A DNA stretch of 25,821 nucleotides, from the NCBI GenBank assembly GCA_900550345.1, contig URRX01000004.1, positions 1 to 25,821 on the forward strand. The letters run 5' to 3'. Source of the DNA: an uncultured Anaerococcus sp. (GTDB lineage Bacteria; Bacillota; Clostridia; Tissierellales; Peptoniphilaceae). This document shows, one piece after another, positions 1-6,165 of this stretch (position 1 is its first letter; every line of letters starts with the position of its first letter). A program made the translations under genes and the position numbers. The notes under the pieces were generated by a model that searched no databases, was not told where the DNA came from, and saw only the letters and a program-made list of their open reading frames with translations.

Positions 1-251
1 AATATGCAAAAACACCGGTTGAGGATAGAGAGGAAGAAAAGAAGTTTTATTTGAGACATAGATGGTTTAAACCAAGTCCAATCTATAAAAATTATTTAAA
101 TTATTGGATAGGACATGACGAATATTGGCTAGATTATAAGAATGAATCAAAAGAAATACAGACACAATTTACCCTCAAAGAAATTGATGAAATAAAAGAA
201 AAATTTAATACGGATTTAGCTGACTTTAAAGAAGTTGAGGTGAAAGAATGA
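1..251 (+). CDS. Partial small phage protein, DUF1642-like C-terminus
   Basis: The reading frame is open from the left edge (first full codon at 3) to a TGA at 249-251, so the N-terminus is missing. The visible 82 residues are aromatic-rich in the middle (NYLNYWIGHDEYWLDY) and end in a charged tail (TQFTLKEIDEIKEKF). An ending of the form 'TQFTxxEI' followed by an acidic tail resembles the C-terminus of DUF1642 proteins, which are small phage proteins of unknown function. That match is from memory and tentative. Its stop codon overlaps the next gene's start in an ATGA. A TTG at 51 is in frame but has no good ribosome binding site, so I treat the gene as truncated by the window rather than starting there. 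Confidence 0.6.
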   Translation, partial: YAKTPVEDREEEKKFYLRHRWFKPSPIYKNYLNYWIGHDEYWLDYKNESKEIQTQFTLKEIDEIKEKFNTDLADFKEVEVKE

Positions 252-400
252 ATTACAAAGATGAAATTGATAATAATATACTTTGGATAATGATATGTGT
301 AATGTTTATGGAAAATCATAGTTTGTTGGAATTTATTGGTTGCTTTTTTGCAGGATTTTTAATATACGGTGCAAATAAAGCTATAGATCATTTTATGTAA
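248..400 (+). CDS. Small membrane protein (50 aa), unknown
   Basis: This 50-residue ORF starts at the ATG that overlaps the preceding stop (ATGA) and ends with TAA at 398-400. After a polar, acidic N-terminus (MNYKDEIDNN) there are two short hydrophobic stretches (ILWIMICVMFM and LLEFIGCFFAGFLIYG) separated by ENHS. This suggests a hairpin of two membrane segments, or one longer one. I recognise no family. The tight coupling to its neighbour and the coherent membrane pattern support it as a real gene. It could be a membrane accessory factor of the early operon. Confidence 0.55.
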   Translation: MNYKDEIDNNILWIMICVMFMENHSLLEFIGCFFAGFLIYGANKAIDHFM

Positions 401-424
401 AAAAAGAGGTTGTGAGGTGGAAGA

Positions 425-820
425 ATGATACGAAAATTTAGAGCATATTTTAATAAATATAAGAGAATGATATACAACATTGGTGTTGTAAATACAAATA
501 GCATTTTAGTTGATTTTAACGGAGATGGAGATTGTGAATATATGTTTCTTACGAACGATATAAGTTTAATGCAATCTATAGGTTTAAAAGATGAAAATGG
601 AGTGGATATATACGAAGGTGACATCGTGGAATACAGGGACGGTGAAGAATCGTTTAAAGGCGAAGTTATTATTAATTGCTTTGGAGCATATGTAAAAACT
701 AAAAATGACTATATCAGATTTGAAGATTTTTCAGATGAAACTACTAGGCTTGCTGGCAATTGTTATGTAGTAGGAAATATTTACGAAGATCAAGAATTAT
801 TAGAAGAGGTAAAAGAATGA
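425..820 (+). CDS. YopX family protein
   Basis: The protein has 131 residues. Its N-terminus has the MIRKFRAYF pattern of YopX proteins, and the centre has their hallmark 'MQSIGLKDENGVDIYEGDIVEY' region (family form: QxTGLKDxxGxxIYEGDI). The C-terminus has the usual GNxxVxGNIYE signature (GNCYVVGNIYEDQELLEE). YopX proteins are small beta-rich proteins common in Gram-positive phages and prophages; their role is unknown. A GAGGTGG ribosome binding site precedes ATG 425, and the stop overlaps the next start (ATGA). Family assignment is confident; function is not. Confidence 0.9.
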   Translation: MIRKFRAYFNKYKRMIYNIGVVNTNSILVDFNGDGDCEYMFLTNDISLMQSIGLKDENGVDIYEGDIVEYRDGEESFKGEVIINCFGAYVKTKNDYIRFEDFSDETTRLAGNCYVVGNIYEDQELLEEVKE

Positions 821-1026
821 TTGTAAGACTTTATTATGATGATTGTAGACACTATTCTGATGAGGATTATCCTTGTAAGATTATAAAAGCTGACAATGTA
901 AATGATTTTTGGGATGATTGGTATTGTGATGATGATGTAATTAATTGCAGTAGCGAGAATAGTTCTTATTTGCAATATTTAAGAAAAGATAGAGTTATTG
1001 AAATTTGGATAGGAGAAGAAAAATGA
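817..1026 (+). CDS. Small acidic hypothetical protein (69 aa)
   Basis: I chose ATG 817, which overlaps the YopX stop as ATGA and follows an AGAGGTAAA ribosome binding site, over a longer in-frame start near 760 that would lie inside the YopX gene. The protein begins MIVRLYYDDCRHYSDEDYPC. It is rich in Asp, Tyr and Trp (DFWDDWYCDDD) and has four Cys, with no membrane segment and no family I recognise. The acidic, aromatic make-up is typical of small early phage proteins, some of which mimic DNA or inhibit host enzymes, but nothing here shows such a role. Confidence 0.65.
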   Translation: MIVRLYYDDCRHYSDEDYPCKIIKADNVNDFWDDWYCDDDVINCSSENSSYLQYLRKDRVIEIWIGEEK

Positions 1027-1220
1027 TATTAAAAATTAAATTTAATTATGCTTGTGAAGTCCAAGTTAGTGAAGAGGAAATGGTTAATATAAAAAAGAGT
1101 TTTGATGATGAGGACGTCATTTTTGAATTAACTGAAGATGTTAATGAAATATTTTTAGCTGATGATGGAAGAACAGAAGTTGGTATGATTTCAAATTTTA
1201 ATTATGAGGTTGAAAAATGA
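1023..1220 (+). CDS. Small acidic hypothetical protein (65 aa)
   Basis: ATG 1023 overlaps the previous stop (ATGA) and follows a GGAGAAG ribosome binding site, so the upstream in-frame start at 1005 is probably not used. The protein starts MILKIKFNYACEVQVSEEEM and continues with a strongly acidic middle (DDEDVIFELTEDVNE). Alternating hydrophobic residues suggest a small alpha/beta fold. I recognise no family. It ends in an ATGA overlap with the next gene, so it is translationally coupled on both sides. Confidence 0.65.
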   Translation: MILKIKFNYACEVQVSEEEMVNIKKSFDDEDVIFELTEDVNEIFLADDGRTEVGMISNFNYEVEK

Positions 1221-1435
1221 GTGATAAAAAATACCCTGTAATGATGACTAGAAAAGAAATAGAAGTGATTAGTAGCATTATTGACTGTTATATTGAATCT
1301 TGTACGAAGAATAGCTATATTATCCCTGATTCAGATATAGTGTTGCAATTGAACTTGAAATTAAAATATAGAATTACAGATGTTAAGGCAGAAGAAGCAT
1401 TTGCAAAATTGATGGATATGAGGATTAAAAAATGA
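1217..1435 (+). CDS. Small hypothetical protein (72 aa)
   Basis: The ORF starts at ATG 1217 inside the previous stop (ATGA), with a GAGGT ribosome binding site at about 1206. The protein has an N-terminal MTRKEIEVISSIIDCYIES helix and a C-terminal EEAFAKLMDMRIKK helix, so it is probably mostly alpha-helical. No signal peptide, membrane segment or recognisable motif is present. Function unknown. It overlaps the following gene by 4 nt. Confidence 0.6.
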   Translation: MSDKKYPVMMTRKEIEVISSIIDCYIESCTKNSYIIPDSDIVLQLNLKLKYRITDVKAEEAFAKLMDMRIKK

Positions 1436-1800
1436 AAGATTTAAAACCAAATTTTAAAAGGACTTTTTACCGTAAGAATAGGGTAAATGAAGATTTTTTA
1501 AATAGGTCAAAAATAACATATTCTATATCTGATGATAAATTACTAAGTTATTGTAACAGATTGATAGATGCATCTTTGAGAAAATATCATATAGGGTGTG
1601 AAAAAAGGATAAAAGATTTGAAATCTATCAAATTATTTGAATACCCGATGATAAGTATATCATATGCTGGTAAGTGTGGGTGTGGAGAAAACATATATAA
1701 TTTGATTACAGATGATGGTCTTGTTTATCCAGCTGTGCATGAGAGTTTTATTAAGTTTTTTAGACCAGATTTGCTAGACAGGTTAGAGGTGGAAGAATGA
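1432..1800 (+). CDS. Hypothetical phage protein with Cys-Gly-Cys-Gly motif (122 aa)
   Basis: The gene starts at ATG 1432 in an ATGA overlap and encodes 122 residues. The N-terminal half is basic (NFKRTFYRKNRVN). The second half carries GKCGCGENIYNLITDDG, a compact CxC element with flanking glycines, followed by a His and aromatic residues (VHESFIKFF). Besides the CxC pair there is a Cys in CNRL and one in IGCEKR, so a metal site is possible but not shown. I recognise no family. The end overlaps the next gene by 4 nt. Confidence 0.6.
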   Translation: MKDLKPNFKRTFYRKNRVNEDFLNRSKITYSISDDKLLSYCNRLIDASLRKYHIGCEKRIKDLKSIKLFEYPMISISYAGKCGCGENIYNLITDDGLVYPAVHESFIKFFRPDLLDRLEVEE

Positions 1801-1982
1801 AAATTGATTTAACAATGTCTGATATAGGACAAATACAACAATTGATTAGGCAAAGGAAAACATCTATATTTGGTTGGGCTAAGAAATATGATGCTGGTTA
1901 TTTAAGTGAGGAAAGCGAATTAGAAATTGAAACATTGAATGAATTATACAATAAGTTATCAGATTATAGGAAAGATATATGA
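1797..1982 (+). CDS. Small helical hypothetical protein (61 aa)
   Basis: The protein starts at ATG 1797 (ATGA overlap; GAGGTGGAAG ribosome binding site about 6 nt upstream). It looks all-helical, with a Gln/Arg-rich first helix (DIGQIQQLIRQRKTS) and an acidic second helix (SEESELEIETLNELYNKL). No known motif. Function unknown. It is translationally coupled to both neighbours. Confidence 0.55.
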   Translation: MKIDLTMSDIGQIQQLIRQRKTSIFGWAKKYDAGYLSEESELEIETLNELYNKLSDYRKDI

Positions 1983-2161
1983 AAGTTAAAGAATTAATAC
2001 AAAAACTAGAACAATTTGATGGGGAAAGTCTAATTGAAATATATAACATAAATTATACTGATTGTCGATTTGATGAATATTTTAGCATCGATAGGTTATA
2101 TTGTGAAGAAAGAAATATAAACAATGTCGCAGTAATAGAAATTAAACATACAGGAGATTAG
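1979..2161 (+). CDS. Small acidic hypothetical protein (60 aa)
   Basis: ATG 1979 overlaps the preceding TGA, and the ORF ends with TAG at 2159-2161. The N-terminus MKVKELIQKLEQFDGESLIE resembles the start of many small phage proteins of the 'tkeLIekLkxlpxdaeV' type, which precedes a small beta domain. The rest (CRFDEYFSIDRLYCEERN, then VAVIEIKHTGD) fits such a fold. That resemblance is general and I cannot name a family. It is the last gene in the ATGA-linked chain; the next gene starts 5 nt downstream. Confidence 0.55.
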   Translation: MKVKELIQKLEQFDGESLIEIYNINYTDCRFDEYFSIDRLYCEERNINNVAVIEIKHTGD

Positions 2162-2166
2162 GTTAG

Positions 2167-2499
2167 ATGAATTTTGGAGAATTAAAAGAGTTAGTTTTGG
2201 AATGGGCAGATGATAAGGATTTGCTCCACTATAAGAATGCTGAAAAACAGTTTGGGAAATTTATTGAAGAAGTTTTTGAGTTTAAGACGGAGTTTGACGA
2301 CAAGCGAAGATTTGCCTCAGAGTGTGTTGATATAAATAATCTTAAACTTGAAATGGGAGATATTTTTGTAACTCTAATTATTTTATGCGAAGACTTGGAA
2401 ATTGACCCTGTTGTATGTTTGGAGATGGCTTACAAGAAGATTAGTAAAAGGCAAGGTTGTACTATCAACGGGACTTTTGTTAAGAGTGAAGATCTATAA
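2167..2499 (+). CDS. MazG-like nucleotide pyrophosphohydrolase
   Basis: The 110-residue protein matches phage MazG-like proteins along its length: an N-terminal 'LVLEWADDKDLLHYKNAEKQ' segment, the metal-binding EExxE-type helix (KFIEEVFEFKTEF), the second acidic helix (LEMGDIFVTLIILCEDLEID) and the family's C-terminal 'AYxxIxxRxGxxxNGxFVKxEDL' ending. MazG proteins hydrolyse NTPs or dNTPs to the monophosphate and pyrophosphate, and phage copies are thought to adjust nucleotide pools or alarmone signals. The acidic residues are present, so activity is plausible. The ribosome binding site is AGGAGA at 2152-2157, about 9 nt before ATG 2167. Confidence 0.85.
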   Translation: MNFGELKELVLEWADDKDLLHYKNAEKQFGKFIEEVFEFKTEFDDKRRFASECVDINNLKLEMGDIFVTLIILCEDLEIDPVVCLEMAYKKISKRQGCTINGTFVKSEDL

Positions 2500-2514
2500 T
2501 CTTAGGAGATGTGT

Positions 2515-2811
2515 ATGTTGAACGTTGAGAAGTTAAGGCAAGACTGCGAGAAAGCTTTTGATATATGGTTTGAAAGATGGTGGGAAAAAGAGAAATTAGA
2601 ATCCAAAATAAAAAAAGCTAATCTGAAGGGATACAGAGGCTATGTTGTAAGAATGGACGATTATGGAAAAAAAGAAAGGATATGGATGCGTAAAGAAGCA
2701 TTCTTGCTAAGATTAAAAGATATGTTACCAGATTTCCGAGTGGAATATAAATATGCAAAAAACATATTTACTAAAAACGACTTTATATATGGGATAAGGA
2801 TTGAGTGGTAA
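2515..2811 (+). CDS. Hypothetical phage protein (98 aa)
   Basis: Two in-frame ATGs are available, at 2509 and 2515. The AGGAG at 2504-2508 is too close to the first and well spaced (6 nt) from the second, so I chose 2515. The protein has a helical N-terminus rich in Trp and charge (AFDIWFERWWEKEKLESKI), a basic middle (KGYRGYVVRMDDYGKKERIW) and a C-terminus ending YGIRIEW. No family is recognised. It sits between MazG-like and DUF3310 genes, so a role in DNA or nucleotide metabolism is possible by context only. Confidence 0.6.
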   Translation: MLNVEKLRQDCEKAFDIWFERWWEKEKLESKIKKANLKGYRGYVVRMDDYGKKERIWMRKEAFLLRLKDMLPDFRVEYKYAKNIFTKNDFIYGIRIEW

Positions 2812-2828
2812 AAAGGAGGATTTAAATA

Positions 2829-3023
2829 ATGACTGAAATTAGACCGGATTATTATAAATCAAACGGGATAGAAGCTTTTGATGTAATAGATGCATTCAAC
2901 TTTAATTTTAACCTTGGTAATGCTTTTAAATACATAGCTAGGGCAGGAAAGAAAGATGATAAGTTGGAAGACTTAAAGAAAGCTATAACTTATCTGAAAA
3001 GGGAGATTGAAAAGTGCAGCTAG
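2829..3023 (+). CDS. DUF3310 family protein
   Basis: The 64-residue protein carries the full DUF3310 signature: RPDYYKSNGIEAFDVIDAF, then NFNLGNAFKYIARAGKKDD and EDLKKAITYLKREIE. DUF3310 proteins are small and helical, sometimes annotated as SaV-like or 'nucleotide kinase', and are common in phages of Gram-positive bacteria. Their biochemical role is not settled. A strong AAGGAGG ribosome binding site at about 2814-2820 precedes ATG 2829. The 3' end overlaps the rusA GTG start by 10 nt. Confidence 0.9.
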   Translation: MTEIRPDYYKSNGIEAFDVIDAFNFNFNLGNAFKYIARAGKKDDKLEDLKKAITYLKREIEKCS

Positions 3024-3400
3024 TTTTATATGGCAATCCTGCCACCAAGAAAAATTCTATGCAAATTTATAAAAATAAAAAGACAGGGCAATCTTTTTTG
3101 TCCCAGTCTGCAAGGTATAAGGAATATGCGAGAGATTGTGGCAGGCAGATTACGGGGAAATATAAGAAAGAGATAGATTATCCTATTAATCTTAAATGTG
3201 TTTATTACAGAAAGACTAGGCATCGTGTGGATCTTACTAATCTTTTGGCTGCAACTTGTGATATTTTGGCAGATTATGGGGTTATCAAGGACGATAATTG
3301 TAAGATCGTTGTTGGCCACGATGGTTCTAGAGTTTTGCATGACAAGAACAATCCTAGGGTGGAAATTGAAATAAGGGAAGTTAATGGATATGAATTTTAA
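3014..3400 (+). CDS. rusA: RusA-type Holliday junction resolvase
   Basis: The 128-residue protein has the RusA features: the N-terminal 'GNPATKKNS' loop, the metal-binding 'HRVDLTNLLAATCDIL' segment, 'GVIKDDNCKIV', and a C-terminal strand with PRVEIEI. The acidic residues in VDLTN, CDIL and IKDDN are those that bind the catalytic metals in this family. RusA cuts four-way DNA junctions symmetrically, and in phages it resolves recombination or replication intermediates before packaging. Translation starts at GTG 3014, inside the end of the DUF3310 gene. Confidence 0.92.
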   Translation: MQLVLYGNPATKKNSMQIYKNKKTGQSFLSQSARYKEYARDCGRQITGKYKKEIDYPINLKCVYYRKTRHRVDLTNLLAATCDILADYGVIKDDNCKIVVGHDGSRVLHDKNNPRVEIEIREVNGYEF

Positions 3401-3668
3401 ATACAAGAATGGTAGTCCTTATGTTAAGAAAAAATTAAATCAGACTTATAATAAGGCGGCAATAGATACTGCTAAAAGCACAGTTACAAGAACTTTAATT
3501 TTAAATTTTCTTGCCTTATCCTTGGAAACTTTGCATGATGAATTTGGTTTTGGGGATAAAAGATTAAATCAGTTTAAGGATAGGTTAGAAAATAAGCTAG
3601 ATTGTATTAATAACGACTATGTACAATGGGAAGATATTAGGGGAAATATTACAATTAAGGAGAAATGA
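3384..3668 (+). CDS. Conserved-looking small phage protein (94 aa), unknown
   Basis: Start at ATG 3384 (AGGGA ribosome binding site about 8 nt upstream); ATG 3390 is an alternative. The gene overlaps the rusA 3' end by 17 nt. The protein has a central hydrophobic helix (TLILNFLALSLETLHDEFGFG) followed by charged helices and ends DYVQWEDIRGNITIKEK. The central stretch is amphipathic rather than clearly membrane-spanning. Position between rusA and the late regulator is common for a small helical phage protein, but I cannot name a family. Confidence 0.6.
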   Translation: MDMNFKYKNGSPYVKKKLNQTYNKAAIDTAKSTVTRTLILNFLALSLETLHDEFGFGDKRLNQFKDRLENKLDCINNDYVQWEDIRGNITIKEK

Positions 3669-4138
3669 TGGTTTATAGGAAAAGAAAAAGTGTTTTAGAG
3701 GTCAAAAACGAGATTGAAAGGGAAGGTGTTAAGAAAAGACTAAAGAAATATAAGTATGATCTCGATTATATCGATATGAAAATCGATAAGAGAAATAATC
3801 TAAGGGCAAGTATTAATGGTATTAAGGCTTGTATGTCTGATTCTGAGGCAGTCCAAGGGGGTGGGTCTACACAGGAAGAAAAGATAATTAAAGTTATTGA
3901 TAAAATAAATGATATTGACAGGGAAATTAAGGAAATAAGGCTTGAAAATGCTGATATAAGGTATGCCCTTAAAAATTTAAAAGATGATGATTATAGGTCT
4001 ATTGTGTATCATATTTGGATTAATAACGATATGACTATGGAGCAAATGGGGAATAAGCTACATTTAAGTAAATCTGCTATCTGGAAAAAATCTGATCATG
4101 CTTTAAAGGCTATTAATAAAATACTTAAAGAATATTAA
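3665..4138 (+). CDS. ArpU/RinA-like (DUF1492-type) late transcription regulator
   Basis: The 157-residue protein has a basic N-terminus, a central coiled-coil region (IIKVIDKINDIDREIKEIRLEN), the 'MSDSEAVQGGG' motif typical of the DUF1492/RinA-like group, and a C-terminal sigma-region-4-like helix-turn-helix (MTMEQMGNKLHLSKSAIWKK). Such proteins sit directly upstream of terS in many Gram-positive phages and activate the packaging and structural operon. ATGs at 3665 and 3668 are both possible; the AAGGAG at 3657-3662 is better spaced from 3668. The gene is followed by the non-coding junction where its target promoter should lie. Confidence 0.8.
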   Translation: MMVYRKRKSVLEVKNEIEREGVKKRLKKYKYDLDYIDMKIDKRNNLRASINGIKACMSDSEAVQGGGSTQEEKIIKVIDKINDIDREIKEIRLENADIRYALKNLKDDDYRSIVYHIWINNDMTMEQMGNKLHLSKSAIWKKSDHALKAINKILKEY

Positions 4139-4213
4139 ATATAATTTAAGGTAAACAAGAAGTGAATGACAATCTTATCTTTAGATGATATATTATTAAG
4201 TGTTAAATTATAA

Positions 4214-4230
4214 GTCGTTATCAAAACGGC
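4214..4230 (+). other. Small hairpin in the regulator-terS junction
   Basis: GTCGTT at 4214-4219 pairs with AACGGC at 4225-4230 (one G-U) around a 5-nt loop. It lies between the late regulator gene and the terminator at 4256. The stretch 4139-4213 before it shows no convincing gene. The hairpin plus the terminator could be the end of the early mRNA or a short untranslated RNA. Confidence 0.35.
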
Positions 4231-4255
4231 TATGGAGTTGTAAAATTAACATTTT

Positions 4256-4282
4256 AGGCAGGTGGAAACCTGTCTTTTTTTT
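4256..4282 (+). terminator. Intrinsic terminator ending the early operon
   Basis: AGGCAGGT at 4256-4263 pairs with ACCTGTCT at 4268-4275 (one G-U) around a GGAA loop and is followed by a run of T. It lies 118 nt after the regulator gene and 140 nt before terS, so it separates early from late transcription. Confidence 0.85.
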
Positions 4283-4283
4283 A

Positions 4284-4406
4284 TTTAAATTTATGAACTA
4301 AGCTGCCAAAACCTCCTTTCTATAAAATATTATTTTATTATCGTTTTTTAAATTGAGTTTGAGTTTTCTTTTTGTTAGTCTTGGCAGCCTAGTTGATGGA
4401 TTTAAG
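4284..4406 (+). repeat. Long imperfect inverted repeat upstream of terS
   Basis: Positions 4284-4309 pair with 4381-4406. Of 26 opposed positions, 21 are Watson-Crick, 3 are G-U and 2 are mismatches (4295/4395 and 4301/4389). The core is AACTAAGCTGCCAA against TTGGCAGCCTAGTT. The 71-nt loop is very AT-rich and contains CCTCCTTTC (4312-4320) and the direct repeat TTGAGT TTGAGT (4353-4364). The right arm ends where the terS ribosome binding site begins. Candidate roles are a packaging recognition site, the late operon operator or an mRNA structure controlling terS translation. The sequence does not decide between them. Confidence 0.7.
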
Positions 4407-4422
4407 AAAGGGGTGATGTACT

Positions 4423-4857
4423 TTGAAGAAATTGACAATTAAACAGAAGAAGTTTGCTGATGAGTACATCAAGACTGGGAATGCTTATCAGTCGGCTATA
4501 AATGCGGGTTATAGTGAGAATTATGCTAAAAATGCTACTAAGTTTTTATTGGAAAATAATGGACAGATTTCAAGTTACATCGAAGAAAGAATGAAGGAGC
4601 TTGAGTCTTCAACTATTGCAGATCAAACTGAGATATTACAATTCTTGACTAGAATAGTTAGAGATGAAGAAAGAGAAGATGTTTTAGTTAATGTTGGAAA
4701 CTTCGAGCAAAAGATTCAATCTATGAAGGTATCGGCTAAGGATAGGATAAAGGCTGCTGAACTTTTAGGGAAGAGATACGGCTCTTGGACTGATAAGGTT
4801 GATATGACTTTGGAAGTACCAACGATAATTTCTGGAGATGATAAGCTTGAAGACTAA
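4423..4857 (+). CDS. terS: Terminase small subunit (Terminase_2 family)
   Basis: The 144-residue protein has the classic Terminase_2 N-terminus 'LTIKQKKFADEYIKTGNAYQ' followed by 'SAINAGYSENYAKNATKFLL', the DNA-binding helix-turn-helix that recognises the packaging site. The middle forms the oligomerisation helices (VSAKDRIKAAELLGKRYGSW), and the acidic tail contacts the large subunit. Translation starts at TTG 4423 after AAGGGGTG (4408-4415); the nearby ATG at 4416 is out of frame. The 3' end overlaps terL by 20 nt. A PBSX XtmA-like role is expected: ring assembly on phage DNA and loading of TerL. Confidence 0.92.
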   Translation: MKKLTIKQKKFADEYIKTGNAYQSAINAGYSENYAKNATKFLLENNGQISSYIEERMKELESSTIADQTEILQFLTRIVRDEEREDVLVNVGNFEQKIQSMKVSAKDRIKAAELLGKRYGSWTDKVDMTLEVPTIISGDDKLED

Positions 4858-5354
4858 TCAAATTTATTTGCCAGATATTGTTGGTAAGGGTTATGCGACT
4901 TTCTGGAATTACAAGGGCAGGTATAGGGTTGTTAAGGGGTCAAGAGCTTCTAAGAAATCAACTACTACTGCTATGAATATGATTTATAGGATTATGACAT
5001 ATCCTGATTCTAATGCTCTTGTTGTTAGGAAAACTTATAGGACTTTGAAAGATTCTTGTTTTAACCAGCTTAAGTGGGCAATTCATAGACTTAAGGTTGA
5101 TAGGTATTGGAAGTCTACTACAAGTCCTTTGGAGCTTACTTATTTACCTACTGGTCAGAAGATACTTTTTAGGGGAATGGACGACCCTTTGAAAATTACG
5201 TCTGTTACTGTTGACAAAGGTTATTTGTGTTTTTTATGGATTGAGGAGGCTTATGAGATAATGGACGAAGCTGCTTTTGATACTCTTGATGAATCTATAA
5301 GGGGTAAGGCTCCGCCACCGTTATTCAAGCAAATAACCTTATCTTTTAACCCGT
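4838..5354 (+). CDS. terL: Terminase large subunit, exon 1 (ATPase part)
   Basis: Exon 1 encodes residues 1-172 plus the first base of codon 173. It carries a Walker A-like loop (GSRASKKST, residues 34-42), a Walker B segment (FLWIEEA, about 132-138) and ends at the LSFNP motif that in this family couples ATP hydrolysis to DNA movement. Read without splicing, the frame stops at TAA 5354-5356. Joining T5354 to G6302 restores 'NPWNERHW' and gives a 422-residue protein, the usual length for Terminase_3/PBSX XtmB-like enzymes. ATG 4838 directly abuts GGAG; TTG 4847 is better spaced and may be the real start. Confidence 0.93.
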
Positions 5355-5456
5355 AAACAAAACTGCGGCATATATAAGAAATTATATATTGAAAACGCCT
5401 TAAATTCGGTGAAAACCCTAAGGGGCAATACCGAGCTAAGCCTTATATTTAAATGG

Positions 5457-5485
5457 TTGCTTTGAGTGAAAGTGTTTGGTATAAT
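5457..5485 (+). promoter_or_regulatory. Putative promoter inside the intron, driving the endonuclease
   Basis: TTGCTT (5457-5462) and TATAAT (5480-5485) are separated by 17 bp, and TGG before the -10 gives an extended -10 element. It lies 31 bp upstream of the endonuclease ATG at 5517. This would let the endonuclease be made independently of the late mRNA. It could also be chance in AT-rich DNA. Confidence 0.6.
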
Positions 5486-5516
5486 ATATCTATAAATGGA
5501 AGAAAGAAGGTATGTT

Positions 5517-6122
5517 ATGGGAACACTACTATATTACATTTATTTATTCGTTGTTAAAGAAAGCAACCGCGTTATATACGTGGGAAGCACAAGAACGATT
5601 GGTTCTAGAATTAACGAACATAGAAGAAGTATTAGAGAAAGAGATAGAGAGCAACCAATTCATAAATACTTGAAAGAAAACAATTTAGAATTAATAAAAG
5701 ATGTAGCTATATCAATTGTAGATATAGCTGATTCGAAAGAGGAAGCTTTAAAGTTAGAAACAAAGTACTTTAATAAGTACAAGAAAACAATATCTAATAT
5801 ATGGAAAGCTGAAGACAAAAGCGGTGAATACTCGCCAGTAAGACAACCTTTAATTTGTACTAAAACAAATGAGGTTTATAAATCTCAAAGAGATGCGTCC
5901 GAAAAACTAGGTATAAGTAGATATCAAGTAAAAAAGAAGACTGAAAGTGGCGAGTTAAAACCTATGAGAATAAAAGATAATTATATAAATTTAAGTACTG
6001 GAGAAACCTTTGTGAATCTTAATCATATTAAGAAAAGATATAATATTGATACAAAGAGAATTACCAAATTATCTAAAAACGGTCAATTAATTCTAGATGG
6101 AATGATTATAAGGAAAGTGTAA
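5517..6122 (+). CDS. GIY-YIG homing endonuclease encoded in the intron
   Basis: The 201-residue protein begins with a GIY-YIG nuclease domain: YIY (residues 7-9), YVG (21-23), catalytic Arg31 in RINEHR, Glu81 in LETKYF and Asn94. It continues with NUMOD-like DNA-binding repeats (EVYKSQRDASEKLGISRYQV and a second at GETFVNLNHIKKRY). Homing endonucleases of this kind cut intron-less copies of their target gene so that repair copies the intron in. ATG 5517 is preceded by AAGAAGG (5504-5510, 6 nt spacing); an in-frame ATG at 5496 lacks a ribosome binding site. The stop lies right beside the P7 strand of the intron. The ORF is intact, so it may be active. Confidence 0.93.
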   Translation: MGTLLYYIYLFVVKESNRVIYVGSTRTIGSRINEHRRSIRERDREQPIHKYLKENNLELIKDVAISIVDIADSKEEALKLETKYFNKYKKTISNIWKAEDKSGEYSPVRQPLICTKTNEVYKSQRDASEKLGISRYQVKKKTESGELKPMRIKDNYINLSTGETFVNLNHIKKRYNIDTKRITKLSKNGQLILDGMIIRKV

Positions 6123-6141
6123 CGACTATCGAAACAAAACC

Positions 6142-6165
6142 AAGCACCTAATCAGGTGCTTTTTT
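6142..6165 (+). terminator. Terminator-like hairpin in the intron
   Basis: AAGCACCT (6142-6149) pairs perfectly with AGGTGCTT (6154-6161) around AATC and is followed by TTTT. It begins 20 nt after the endonuclease stop. It probably doubles as the P8 stem of the intron, but its form is also that of an intrinsic terminator for an endonuclease-only transcript. Confidence 0.55.

Noticed and set aside
760..816. Upstream start extending the 817-1026 protein
   Set aside because: It would overlap the YopX gene by 61 nt, lacks a ribosome binding site and the extension is basic, unlike the rest; ATG 817 has the ATGA overlap.
4166..4213. 15-residue ORF after the regulator gene (ATG 4166)
   Set aside because: Too short, no known match and only a weak upstream purine run; treated as non-coding.
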